Of a stretch of 64,000 bases of DNA, positions 1-8,144 are shown piece by piece. This DNA is from SLRI01 sp942491185 (lineage in GTDB: Bacteria; Pseudomonadota; Alphaproteobacteria; Geminicoccales; Geminicoccaceae): positions 1 to 64,000 of the forward strand of contig CALOAB010000021.1 in assembly GCA_942491185.1 (NCBI GenBank), given 5' to 3'. Position numbers and translations under genes: made by a program. The notes beneath the pieces are model-generated. The model was not told the DNA's origin. It saw nothing but the letters and a program-made list of their open reading frames with translations, and did no database searches. Position 1 is the stretch's first letter; every line of letters begins with the position of its first letter.

Positions 1-416
1 AGCAACGGGACCCACTGGCGACGCTCGCCCGGCTCGAGCGACAGGCACTCGACGTCCGGCGGGGCGAACTGGTCGCAGCACAGGGCGGGCTGGAACGCCT
101 CGACGCGACCCTGGATCAGCACGAAGCAGCCTGGTCCGAAGCGATGAGGCTCGCGGTGACGAGCGAGTCCGAGCTGGATTTCTGGGGATCGGTCACCCGC
201 GGCACCCGACAGGTGCTGGATCGGACGACCACGGAGCGAGCCGCCCAAGTGTCACGGGTCGGTGAGGCGCAGGATGCGGTGCATGCGGGCCTGGTCGAGC
301 TGAAGCGCCTGGAGGTGCTGGCCGAGCGGCGCGCGCACCGGCAGCAGGCGGCAGCCGCCAAGGCCGAGCGGCTCGAGCTGGATGAGCTCGCCACGCTGCG
401 CCATGGGCGAAGCTGA
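1..416 (+). CDS. fliJ: FliJ-like flagellar export chaperone, 3' part
   Basis: The frame is open from base 3 to the stop at 414-416, so the gene enters from outside the window and its start is not seen. The visible 137 residues are charged, helical and heptad-like. They end in a stretch (LKRLEVLAERR followed by an Ala/Glu/Arg helix) that matches the usual C-terminus of FliJ, the coiled-coil protein of the flagellar type III export apparatus that works with the FliI ATPase. No other flagellar gene is in view, so the call rests on this pattern. A generic coiled-coil protein is the alternative. Confidence 0.65.
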   Translation, partial: QRDPLATLARLERQALDVRRGELVAAQGGLERLDATLDQHEAAWSEAMRLAVTSESELDFWGSVTRGTRQVLDRTTTERAAQVSRVGEAQDAVHAGLVELKRLEVLAERRAHRQQAAAAKAERLELDELATLRHGRS

Positions 417-506
417 GCCGACCCACGGGTGCTTATCAATTCTTCATCTTCGTGCCTCAACATGACGCCTGAAGAACCGACGCAGCGGCGACAAGGACGA
501 ATCTCG

Positions 507-686
507 ATGCGGTTGATGACGGCAGTCGGATGGTTGGGCGTGATGCTGCTTGCTGGGTGCACTGCGCGGGTGACACCGCCCAAGGTGGAGATCGAGACCG
601 GGCCGCCGGTGCAGGTCGAGGTCGGAGGCGGCCACGATTCGAATGGCTTTTGCCCGCCTGGCCAACGCAAGAAAGGTAATTGCTGA
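507..686 (+). CDS. small lipoprotein
   Basis: A 59-residue protein starting at the ATG at 507 behind a purine-rich AAGGACGA. The N-terminus MRLMTAVGWLGVMLLAGC is a lipoprotein signal peptide: positive end, hydrophobic core and an LLAGC lipobox, so Cys18 should be lipidated after cleavage by signal peptidase II. The mature part is only about 41 residues, Pro/Val/Gly rich, with two more Cys residues near the end and a basic tail. The frame extends upstream to 429 but without a better start. I do not recognise a family. The protein probably sits in the inner or outer membrane facing the periplasm. Confidence 0.6.
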   Translation: MRLMTAVGWLGVMLLAGCTARVTPPKVEIETGPPVQVEVGGGHDSNGFCPPGQRKKGNC

Positions 687-790
687 GCCGTTGCGATCGG
701 GTGTGGACCGTCGCTGACGGCTTTCTCCCTTGCCATGAGCCGCAACCGTGTCAATTCATGTAGGTCACCAACCGCAACGGGAGATAAGCC

Positions 791-979
791 ATGCGTATCG
801 CTGCGATTGCTTGTGCTAGCTTCGTCGCTCTCGCCGGCACCTCGGCCTTGGCCGAATGCAACTGGAGCACTGCCAAAGCCGATACGGCCGATGATGTCAT
901 CGCGTCGGTCACGACCAACTCGTCCGCGCCCGCCCAGAGCACGCCGGTCAAGCTGCCGGAAACCGACAAGCAGAGCTGA
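791..979 (+). CDS. small secreted protein of unknown function
   Basis: 62 residues from the ATG at 791, with GGGAGA a few bases upstream. Residues 1-21 form a Sec signal peptide ending in the AxA site ALA-EC, leaving a mature peptide of about 41 residues that is Ser/Thr/Asp/Ala rich with a single Cys. A strong hairpin terminator follows 50 bases after the stop, so this is probably the last gene of its transcript. It lies 104 bases after a small lipoprotein gene on the same strand; the two may be a pair of envelope proteins. No family recognised. Confidence 0.6.
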   Translation: MRIAAIACASFVALAGTSALAECNWSTAKADTADDVIASVTTNSSAPAQSTPVKLPETDKQS

Positions 980-1026
980 CATACGGGCGTCACTTCGGAC
1001 GCCAGACCTTCTTTTCGAGCTTTGTG

Positions 1027-1054
1027 ACGGGCCGGTTCCGCCGGCCCGTTCTTT
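1027..1054 (+). terminator. intrinsic terminator
   Basis: A perfect 9-base-pair GC-rich stem (ACGGGCCGG, 1027-1035, with CCGGCCCGT, 1041-1049), a 5-base loop and then TCTTTC. It ends the transcript of the small secreted protein at 791-979. Confidence 0.8.
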
Positions 1055-1146
1055 CGTCTAGATCTCTGCTTCGGGAACGTCGTGCCATTCCGAGCGCCGG
1101 GGGCGACCGACGTGACCTTCGGTAGCCATACAGCAGAGAGGGCCAA

Positions 1147-1935
1147 GTGGTGGAGAGCATGCGCGTCGGGGTGATCGGCGGCGGCGGCGGCGTCGCAAGC
1201 TCACTCAAGGCAGCCGGTATCGAAGTGGTCGGCTGCGCTACCGATGGCCGAGCCGTCGATGCCGGAATCGAGAGCGTCGGCTCTTATCTCGAGTTTCTCG
1301 AGGCGCTCGACTATCCACGCCGCTACGTGCTCGATTTGCCCGCCGGGCCGGTGGTCGACAGTGTCATCGACGAAGCCTACCAGACCATGGAGCCGGGCGA
1401 TGTCGTCATCGATCCGACGCCGAGCTACTGGGGTGATACGCTGCGCCGCTATCGCCGGATGCGGCATCGCTCGCTGTTCTATCAAGATGTCGCTTGCTTC
1501 GGCAGGCCAGGTGGCCCGTCCCTGGTCGTTGCCGGAGACGCCAAGGGCCTGCCGCTCAGCCAGGACGTGCTCGAGGCCTGGGCCAAACCGGGAAGGCTGG
1601 AGCCCGTGGCCGGAGCGGGCTTCGCCCACTATCTGGCCATGATCGAAGCGGCTGCCGAGCTCGCCAGGCGTGGCGTCGACTCCGAGATGGCACAGCTGAT
1701 CGAGGCCTACCCGGGCGAGGTGTCTCCCGAGGCCAAGTCGGCTTTTTGTCCTCCGAAGAGCTTGGCCGGCATCGGACGCGCCGGGTGGGTGCTCGATGAT
1801 GCGGTTCGTCTCGAGGCCGCGATTCCCCTTCTGGCCCTGGCCCTGATGCAAGGGGTCGGCGATTCGCTCGACGACCATGCCAGCAGCCCGCCGCCGCCGC
1901 GCGGCGCCTTCGTCCATCCCGACGACATCCTCTAG
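1147..1935 (+). CDS. 6-phosphogluconate dehydrogenase-like protein, diverged
   Basis: 262 residues from GTG 1147; GTG 1150 and ATG 1159 are close alternatives, with AGAGAGG at 1135-1141. Residues 5-15 are a glycine-rich nucleotide loop (VGVIGGGGG), followed by a Rossmann-like first half in which LPAGPVVDSVID and EPGDVVID match the beta strands of the YqeC-type 6-phosphogluconate dehydrogenase/3-hydroxyacid dehydrogenase family. The family's GGNSY becomes PTPSY. The usual catalytic-helix pattern VKMVHNGIEY aligns with an AHYLAMIEAAAE stretch lacking the Lys and Asn. The protein is also about 40 residues shorter than the usual family member. A NAD(P)-binding fold is likely; normal decarboxylating activity is doubtful. 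The next gene is an aldo/keto reductase 76 bases on. Confidence 0.6.
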   Translation: MVESMRVGVIGGGGGVASSLKAAGIEVVGCATDGRAVDAGIESVGSYLEFLEALDYPRRYVLDLPAGPVVDSVIDEAYQTMEPGDVVIDPTPSYWGDTLRRYRRMRHRSLFYQDVACFGRPGGPSLVVAGDAKGLPLSQDVLEAWAKPGRLEPVAGAGFAHYLAMIEAAAELARRGVDSEMAQLIEAYPGEVSPEAKSAFCPPKSLAGIGRAGWVLDDAVRLEAAIPLLALALMQGVGDSLDDHASSPPPPRGAFVHPDDIL

Positions 1936-2011
1936 CGGCAACGCCATCCATGACGGCGCGCTTTCGGGCGCCGCCCCGACCGTTCTCGAAGCTCTACCGA
2001 AGGTGATCTCG

Positions 2012-3025
2012 ATGCTCTCCTACCGCAAGCTCGGCCGTTCCGGCCTGCAGGTCTCGCCGCTCTGCCTCGGCACCATGATGTTCGGCGGCGCCACCGACGC
2101 GCCGACCGCAGAGCGAATCATCGCCATGGCGGCCGACGCCGGGCTCAACTTCATCGACACGGCCGATGTCTACAACGAGGGCGAGAGCGAGCGGATCACC
2201 GGCCGCGCACTCGCCGCGTCACGCGATGACTGGGTGCTCGCGACCAAGGCCGCCAATCCGATGGGATCCGGCCCGAACCAGCGCGGGCTGTCACGGCGAT
2301 GGTTGATCTCGGCCTGCGACGCCAGCCTGAAGCGCCTCGGCCTCGACCACATCGATGTCTACTACCTGCACAAGGAAGACCACCTGACACCGCTCGACGA
2401 GACGGTGCGGGCGCTGGCCGACCTCGTGCGTTCCGGCAAGATCCGCTATGTCGGCCTCTCCAACTACCGCAGCTGGCGGATTGCCGAGATCTGCCGGCTT
2501 AGCGACGAGGCGGGCATCGACCGGCCGGTGGTCCTGCAGCCCTACTACAACATCATGAATCGCCAGCCCGAGGTCGAGCTCCTGCCGGCCGCCGGCCATT
2601 TCGGGCTCGGCGTCGCCCCCTACAGCCCGCTCGCCAGAGGCGTGCTCACCGGCAAGTACCGGCCAGGCGACCAGCCCGCGACGGACAGCCGGGCGGCACG
2701 CCAGGACAAGCGGATGATGCAGACCGAATGGCGCGAGGAAAGCCTCGTCATCGCCCAGACCCTGAAGGTACATGCCGAAGGGAAGGGCTGCACGCCGGGC
2801 CAGTTCGCGCTCGCCTGGCTCCTCAACAACCGCCTGGTGACGAGCCCGATCGTCGGTCCGCGAACCATCGAGCAGATGACCGACTACCTGGGCGCGCTCG
2901 AAGTCAGCTTCACCGCCGAGGACGAGGCCCTGGTGGATAGCCTGGTCACCACCGGTCACCCGAGCACGCCGGGCTATAACGATCCAGCCTACCCGATCGA
3001 AGGCCGCATCCCGCTCACCGGCTGA
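2012..3025 (+). CDS. aldo/keto reductase
   Basis: 337 residues from ATG 2012 (AAGGTG at 2000-2005); the frame extends upstream into the previous gene but the family N-terminus MLSYRKLGRSGLQVSPLCLGT begins here. The catalytic tetrad of the (beta/alpha)8 aldo/keto reductases is present: Asp and Tyr in FIDTADVY, Lys in VLATKAAN and His in VYYLHKED. The C-terminal NADPH-binding segment SPIVGPRTIEQ is also present. It resembles the YajO/Tas-type subgroup of cytosolic NADPH-dependent carbonyl reductases. The substrate cannot be predicted. It probably shares a transcript with the 6PGDH-like gene upstream. Confidence 0.88.
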   Translation: MLSYRKLGRSGLQVSPLCLGTMMFGGATDAPTAERIIAMAADAGLNFIDTADVYNEGESERITGRALAASRDDWVLATKAANPMGSGPNQRGLSRRWLISACDASLKRLGLDHIDVYYLHKEDHLTPLDETVRALADLVRSGKIRYVGLSNYRSWRIAEICRLSDEAGIDRPVVLQPYYNIMNRQPEVELLPAAGHFGLGVAPYSPLARGVLTGKYRPGDQPATDSRAARQDKRMMQTEWREESLVIAQTLKVHAEGKGCTPGQFALAWLLNNRLVTSPIVGPRTIEQMTDYLGALEVSFTAEDEALVDSLVTTGHPSTPGYNDPAYPIEGRIPLTG

Positions 3026-3049
3026 TCGACCAAAGCGGCTTGCGCATGC

Positions 3050-3074
3050 GCCGGAGAGGCAAGCCTGCTCCGGC
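3050..3074. terminator. hairpin between convergent genes
   Basis: GCCGGAG (3050-3056) and CTCCGGC (3068-3074) form a 7-base-pair stem around AGGCAAGCCTG, which can pair further. It lies between the stop of the aldo/keto reductase and the stop of the convergent gcdH, so it could end both transcripts. There is no clear T-tract. Confidence 0.4.
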
Positions 3075-3115
3075 CGCCGAGCCGCGCACTCTCGGCATGG
3101 CCCGGCAAACTGGCC

Positions 3116-4364
3116 TCAGCCGGTGAAGGCCTGAATGCCCGTCTGCGCCCGGCCGAGGATCAACGCGTGGATGTCATGCGTGCCCTCGTAGGTGTTGACG
3201 GCCTCGAGGTTCATCACGTGGCGAATGACGTGATACTCGTCCGCTATCCCGTTACCGCCATGCATGTCGCGGGACGTCCGGGCGATATCGAGCGCCTTGC
3301 CGCAATTGTTGCGCTTGATCATCGAGATCAGCTCCGGCGTCATCGAGCCACTCTCGTCGCACAGCCGGCCGACCCGAAGCGCCGCCTGCAGGCCCAGGGT
3401 GATCTCGGTCTGCATGTCGGCGAGCTTCTTCTGGATCAGCTGGTTGGCGGCGAGCGGCCGGCCGAATTGATGCCGGTCGAGGGTGTAGCTCCGCGCCGCA
3501 TGCCAGCAGAACTCGGCCGCTCCCATGGTGCCCCAGGCAATGCCGAAGCGCGCCCGGTTGAGGCAGGCGAAGGGTCCCTTGAGCCCCTTGGCGCCGGCCA
3601 GCAGGTTGGCGTCGGGCACGAAGCAGTCGTCGAGCTGGATCATGCCCGTGGGCGACGCCCGCAAGCTGAACTTGCCCTCGATCTTGGGCGTCTCGAGCCC
3701 GGACATGCCGCGCTCGAGGATGAAGCCGCGGATCTCGCCCGCATCGTCCTTGGCCCAGACGACCGCGATGTCGGCGATCGGGGCGTTGGTGATCCAGGTC
3801 TTGCTCCCAGAGAGGCGAAACCCGCCCTCGACCTTGCGCGCCCGCATCCGCATGCCGCCCGCATCGGAGCCGTGATCGGGCTCGGTCAGGCCGAAGCAGC
3901 CGATGAGCTCACCCTTGGCCAGCTTGGGCAGGAATTTCCGCCGCTGCGCCTCGTCGCCGTAGATGAAGATCGGGTACATCACCAGCGACGACTGCACGCT
4001 CATCGCCGAGCGGTAGCCGGAATCCACCCGCTCGACCTCGCGCGCGGTGAGCCCGTAGGCGACGTACGAGGTCTCCGACCCACCATAGGCCTCTGGCATC
4101 GTGCTGCCGAGCAGGCCCAGCTCGCCCAGCTCGCGCATGATCTGCGATATCGAAGGTCTCGTGGCGGTTGGCCTCCAGGATGCGCGGCAGCAGCGCGTTT
4201 TGGCAGTAGTCGTGCGCCACCTCCTGGATCAGCCGCTCGCTCTCGTCGAGCTGATCGGTGAGCCTGAAGGGGTCCGCCCAGTCGAAAACCGGGCGTTTCT
4301 GCGGCGGCCGCGTGGCGGTGGCCGGAGCGCGGGCAGCAAGCTCGTGGTCGGGCATGACGGTCAT
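3116..4364 (-). pseudogene. gcdH: glutaryl-CoA dehydrogenase, frameshifted
   Basis: The protein oxidises and decarboxylates glutaryl-CoA to crotonyl-CoA (lysine/tryptophan breakdown), passing electrons to ETF. The N-terminal part starts at ATG 4364 (GGAGG just upstream) and reads FDWADPFRL...NRHETFD. The rest, MRELGELGLLGSTMPEAYGG to QTGIQAFTG, is in another frame from about 4138. Between the codon for FD and MRE there are 10 bases where 9 are expected, so one extra base near 4139-4148 breaks the frame. Everything else is well conserved: the YRSAMSVQSSL segment with the substrate Arg, GLTEPDHGSD, and the catalytic Glu of TYEGTHDIHALILGR. Either a fresh pseudogene or a sequencing error in an intact gene of about 415 codons. 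Confidence 0.85.
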
Positions 4365-4771
4365 TTGAGGACCTCCGGGAACGAATGGTTATCACCACTA
4401 TAGCGCGACCGTCGCCGCTTGCCTCCATCCCGCTTCAAAATACCCCAACCGTCGTCCCGCCGCTCTTTGAGCAGGTGGTCGTTCGGGCACCCGTCTCGCA
4501 ATCGGCCAATGACGCTCTCGGCCAGAGCTTATTGCATCGGCTTTCCCGGCGCATTGTCGTGCCATTCGAACGACCAACGCTGATGGGGGCCTCGCGGGAT
4601 CGCCACTGGTGCGCACATGCCGAGCGCTCGCTGGGTCGTGATCCCGTTTCTGGCCACCGCGCACTCGGACGTCACCGTGATGCGCCTCCAGGGCTTCCGA
4701 ACCCGGTCCCCTTCGTGCGTCGCGTCAGCAGGCGGGAGGGATGATGGGCCGCTTGCATGCTACCTCATCGC
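4365..4771. other. non-coding stretch upstream of gcdH
   Basis: About 400 bases between the start of gcdH and the stop of the YggT gene, both on the minus strand. On the minus strand a TATAGT hexamer lies about 30 bases upstream of gcdH and may be its -10 element. No convincing coding frame, RNA gene or repeat was seen. Confidence 0.4.
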
Positions 4772-5053
4772 TCACATCACAAAAATCTGGAACGCCAAAT
4801 CGCGGATGAAATAGAGTGCCAGGATGAGGACCATGGGCGAAATATCGATCCCACCCAAGTTCGGCAGAATGTTCCGAATGGGTCGAAGCACTGGCTCCGT
4901 GATGCGGTGCAGGAAATCACCAATGGTGTAGACGATTCGATTGCCGGTGTTGACCACATTGAAGGACACCAGCAGGCTGAGCACCACCATCGCGATCAGC
5001 AGCCAGATATAGATTGTGATAACCGTATTGAGGAGATTGTAGACTGCGATCAT
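4772..5053 (-). CDS. YggT family membrane protein
   Basis: 93 residues starting MIAVYNLLNTVITIYIWLLI. Two hydrophobic segments (about residues 4-28 and 70-90) flank the family signature: a polar stretch RIVYTIGDFLHRITEPVLRPIRNILP followed by GGIDISPMVLILAL. This is the normal length and layout of single-repeat YggT proteins of the inner membrane, which are linked to cell division or osmotic tolerance in other bacteria but have no settled biochemical role. No partner gene adjoins it here; the divergent neighbour is a tRNA. Confidence 0.85.
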   Translation of the reverse strand: MIAVYNLLNTVITIYIWLLIAMVVLSLLVSFNVVNTGNRIVYTIGDFLHRITEPVLRPIRNILPNLGGIDISPMVLILALYFIRDLAFQIFVM

Positions 5054-5203
5054 CGGCGCTCCGGCTCCAGCAGCGGTGGGCAGTGACCGTCAAGTCGCGA
5101 GCTTCCGGCATGCGGCGCTGACGGGACAATGGCTTTGCGGACTTACGCCGCGTGGTGAGGGCTGACAAGGCCCTCGATCTGGTGCGACACCCGACGAAGA
5201 CGC

Positions 5204-5232
5204 TTGACAGCAGACCCCATGCCACCGATATC
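5204..5232 (+). promoter_or_regulatory. sigma-70 promoter of tRNA-Ala
   Basis: A perfect TTGACA -35 box at 5204-5209, a 17-base spacer and GATATC as a weak -10 box at 5227-5232. The tRNA starts 12 bases further on, which is the right distance for transcription to begin just before it. Confidence 0.6.
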
Positions 5233-5244
5233 GCCGACACTCGT

Positions 5245-5320
5245 GGGGCCGTAGCTCAGCTGGGAGAGCGCTAGAATCGCACTCTAGAGGTCGCCGGTTC
5301 GACCCCGGTCGGCTCCACCA
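5245..5320 (+). tRNA. tRNA-Ala, anticodon CGC
   Basis: A complete 76-base cloverleaf. Acceptor stem GGGGCCG with CGGCTCC (one G-U pair); D stem GCTC/GAGC; anticodon stem CTAGA/TCTAG around the loop ATCGCAC with anticodon CGC at 5278-5280; T stem GCCGG/CCGGT with loop TTCGACC; and an encoded CCA end at 5318-5320. It decodes GCG alanine codons, which are frequent in this GC-rich DNA. It stands alone, with its own promoter 12 bases upstream. Confidence 0.93.
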
Positions 5321-5868
5321 AGACCTCGAAATTGGGCACTCATCCTGCCCCATGGTCTTGCAGCGGCAGGATCACAGCGCATCCGCCGGTCGTTTGATCT
5401 CTAGCTCTGTGCTCGTGACGCCGGTGGCCGTTGACGTCCACGAGAGCATCCCGGTCGCAATCCAGATCCTGTCACATAATGTCACGGACCGAATGATCAC
5501 TGGCGGGCCGAGCTCGCGTGTCTTGCTGGTGAACCGAGGCTCAGTCTTGCTGCCGATGATCGACAGGCTCTGATCCGCTCGCTGCTCGATTGGCGTCAGT
5601 GATCGACCGCACGGCTATCCCTTGGTTCCGTCAGCGATGGAACGGTCGATCCTCCGTGCGGAGCTGCACTGCTCGAGCGGCAAGAAGCGGCTTAGCAGGC
5701 AAGTCCGACAGTGCTGATCGGCGCCGGTAATGAGGGCAGTTTGCGATCGTTGCCGGCATCTGGCATAGCACCGCCGCTTGCGCCAATCGCCAGGCAAGAT
5801 CCATGAGCAGTCATCGCTGACGGGATCACGCACAGCCCGAAGTCCAACTATCAGGGAGTCCAACAGGC
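5321..5868. other. non-coding stretch between tRNA and mtnK
   Basis: About 550 bases with only short open frames of poor codon character. No hairpin with a T-tract follows the tRNA directly. GGAG at 5853-5856 is the ribosome binding site of mtnK. Nothing else could be supported. Confidence 0.4.
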
Positions 5869-7170
5869 ATGCCCATCGAGACGCCCGAAGGTTATCGAGC
5901 GCTGGGCGAGGATACGCTCGCGGCGTTCCTGCAGACATTGCCCGACATCAGCGAGCGGCTCGGCGGCGAGCCGGCTGCTTGGCGGGTCACGGAGGTTGGC
6001 GACGGCAATCTCAACCTCGTGTTCATCGTCGAAGGGCCAGCCGGCGACATCTGCGTCAAGCAGGCGCTGCCTTACGTCCGACTGGTTGGTGACAGCTGGC
6101 CGCTGCCGCTGGAACGCGCCTATTTCGAGCAGCAGGCGACCGTCATCCAGGCAAAGCAGGTCGGGGCCCTGGTGCCCGCGATCCTGCACTATGACCCGAA
6201 GCTCTTTCTCATCGTCATGGAGCGCCTGAGTCCGCACATCATCATGCGGCGCGGGATGATCGATGCGGTCGTCTATCCAGACTTCGTCGACCACATCACC
6301 GAGTACGCTGCGACGTGCTTGTTCTTCACCTCGGACCTCGCGCTGACTGCCGCCGAGAAGAGGCCGCTTGTCGCCAAATTCTCTGGCAACGCAGCGCTCT
6401 GCAAGATCACCGAGGACCTGATCTTCACCGATCCCTACCGGATTGCCGAGCTCAACCGCTGGACCAGCCCGGAGCTCGACGATATCGCGGCGGCCATCCG
6501 CAGCGACGCTGATCTCAAGCGCGCCGTCTCTGCCTTGAAGCTGAAGTTCCTCTGTCAGACCGATGCACTGCTGCACGGCGACCTGCACACCGGCTCGATC
6601 ATGGTGACGGCCACCGACACCCGCGTCATCGATCCGGAGTTCGCCTTCTACGGCCCGATGGGCTTTGACGTCGGCAAGCTGATCGGCAACCTGCTGCTCT
6701 GCTATTTCAGCCAGTCCGGCCACGAGCGCGAGCCCGGGGGGCGGGACGGCTACCGGCAGTGGATTCTCGAGACCATCGAGCGCTTCTGGAATGGCTTCGA
6801 CAAGCGCTTCGTCGAGCTCTGGACCGCCAATCGGACGGGCGACGCGTACCCGCCCGATCTCTTCGAGGACGCGGAGACGGACGGCGGAGAAGCAGGCCGT
6901 CGCTCACTCGGCCAAGCCCAGCAGCTGTTCATGCGAGGGTTGTTCGAAGATGCCGTGGGCTATGCCGGCACATCGATGATCAGACGCATCCTCGGCCTTG
7001 CGCACAATATCGATATGGAATGGATCGAGGACTCGGGCCGTCGCGCCGCCTGCGAGCGGCGAACGCTCACGCTCGCCGTCGATCTCGTGAAGCACGCGCG
7101 CCAGGTCCCGAGCATCGAGGCGGTGACGGCCAAGGCCCGGGCGATTCAGGCGACAAGCGGCTCCGCGTAG
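5869..7170 (+). CDS. mtnK: 5-methylthioribose kinase
   Basis: 433 residues, the usual MtnK length. It phosphorylates 5-methylthioribose to methylthioribose-1-phosphate in the cytosol, an early step of methionine salvage from methylthioadenosine; the product is the substrate of MtnA, encoded 1 kb downstream. The fold is a choline-kinase/APH-type kinase: VGDGNLNLVF (about 43-52) as glycine-rich loop, the catalytic loop LLHGDLHTGS (about 233-242) and the metal/activation segment DPEFAFYGPMGFD (about 254-266). The start ATG 5869 has GGAG 13 bases upstream. Its 3' end overlaps the convergent lysozyme gene by 25 bases. Confidence 0.93.
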   Translation: MPIETPEGYRALGEDTLAAFLQTLPDISERLGGEPAAWRVTEVGDGNLNLVFIVEGPAGDICVKQALPYVRLVGDSWPLPLERAYFEQQATVIQAKQVGALVPAILHYDPKLFLIVMERLSPHIIMRRGMIDAVVYPDFVDHITEYAATCLFFTSDLALTAAEKRPLVAKFSGNAALCKITEDLIFTDPYRIAELNRWTSPELDDIAAAIRSDADLKRAVSALKLKFLCQTDALLHGDLHTGSIMVTATDTRVIDPEFAFYGPMGFDVGKLIGNLLLCYFSQSGHEREPGGRDGYRQWILETIERFWNGFDKRFVELWTANRTGDAYPPDLFEDAETDGGEAGRRSLGQAQQLFMRGLFEDAVGYAGTSMIRRILGLAHNIDMEWIEDSGRRAACERRTLTLAVDLVKHARQVPSIEAVTAKARAIQATSGSA

Positions 7171-8021
7171 CGCGTCTCTCGATCGCGCAGCCGCGGCAGC
7201 CAGATCTCATCGACCAGGCGGCGCTCGCCGATGGCGTAGGCGGCAGCGAACCGATCCAGGCCATGCCTGCCGCCATTGACCAGGCGCCGTGCCCGGGCGA
7301 GGTCGCCGTCGACAAGCGCCTCCTTGATCGGCTGACGACGGGCGGCCAGGAAGGCGGCCAGGATCTGTGCCGCAAGCTCGGGCTGGTTGGCCAGCTCCGG
7401 CTGGCGCTCGAGCTCGCGATCCTCGCTGGTCATACGGCCGATCATCCGGCCGATCCTCGCGTAGTTGTCGCGTCCGGTAAGCTGAACGAAGCCGCGTCCC
7501 TTGTATCGATCGCCATCCGGCCTGCCACGATTGCCGAGGTCGATGCGGTTGTCGTAGAGGTCGAAGGGGTGACCACCCGGCGATGTGTTGAACCGCGATG
7601 GCCGCTCGTCGACGGGCTCGAACCCCTCGGCTTCGGCGCGAACGGTTGCGAGCGCCATCAAGACCATCGGCTTCTCGACAAGACCGAAGCGGCGCAAAGC
7701 GCCTAGCAGATGCGGCAGGTTGCTCGCGATAGCGCTCAGTTGGGTGAACGGGAACATGTCGGCGACGAGATCGACCGTGACGTGCTCGGTCGCGTCGGCA
7801 GGTGATGGCGGTGGCCGTCCGTCGAGCGACGCCCAGGTCAACGGACCGGCGACGCCGTCGGCCAGCAGGCCTCGCGCGCGCTGGAAGGCGATAAGGGCGG
7901 CCTCTGTCGCCGGCCCGAACCGACCGTCAACAGCACCAGGATTGAACCCTGCGGCGGCGAGCAAGCGCTGCAGCCGTTCCACGAAACTCCCCTGCACGCC
8001 GCGCCGAAGAACCGGATCCAT
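7146..8021 (-). CDS. peptidoglycan-binding GH19 lysozyme/endolysin-like protein
   Basis: 291 residues with two domains. Residues 5-65 are a PG_binding_1 domain (VERLQRLLAAAGFNPGAVDGRFGPATEAALIAFQ pattern). Residues 85-285 are a glycoside hydrolase 19 chitinase/lysozyme domain with the probable acid Glu in VRAEAEGF and the signature GRGFVQLTGRDNYARIG seen in lysozyme-like GH19 enzymes. It should cleave peptidoglycan or chitin-like glycans. There is no signal peptide, as in phage endolysins that need a holin, but no holin or other phage gene is nearby. It lies opposite to and between mtnK and mtnA, which suggests insertion of a cargo or phage-derived gene. Start ATG 8021. Confidence 0.82.
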   Translation of the reverse strand: MDPVLRRGVQGSFVERLQRLLAAAGFNPGAVDGRFGPATEAALIAFQRARGLLADGVAGPLTWASLDGRPPPSPADATEHVTVDLVADMFPFTQLSAIASNLPHLLGALRRFGLVEKPMVLMALATVRAEAEGFEPVDERPSRFNTSPGGHPFDLYDNRIDLGNRGRPDGDRYKGRGFVQLTGRDNYARIGRMIGRMTSEDRELERQPELANQPELAAQILAAFLAARRQPIKEALVDGDLARARRLVNGGRHGLDRFAAAYAIGERRLVDEIWLPRLRDRETRYAEPLVA

Positions 8022-8144
8022 TGGCCACCTCAGTAGTTATCGGAATAATTTCCTATATCATGAGATGGCTCACCCTCGCAAGCGGGGTCGTCGCCGTCGT
8101 CTTTCTTGGCTAGATTGCAGCGCAAGAGTTGAATGGAGGCTGGC

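Noticed and set aside
5090..5353. Minus-strand open frame across the tRNA with residues SRPGSNRRPLECDSSAL
   Set aside because: This is the well-known false protein produced by reading a tRNA gene in reverse.
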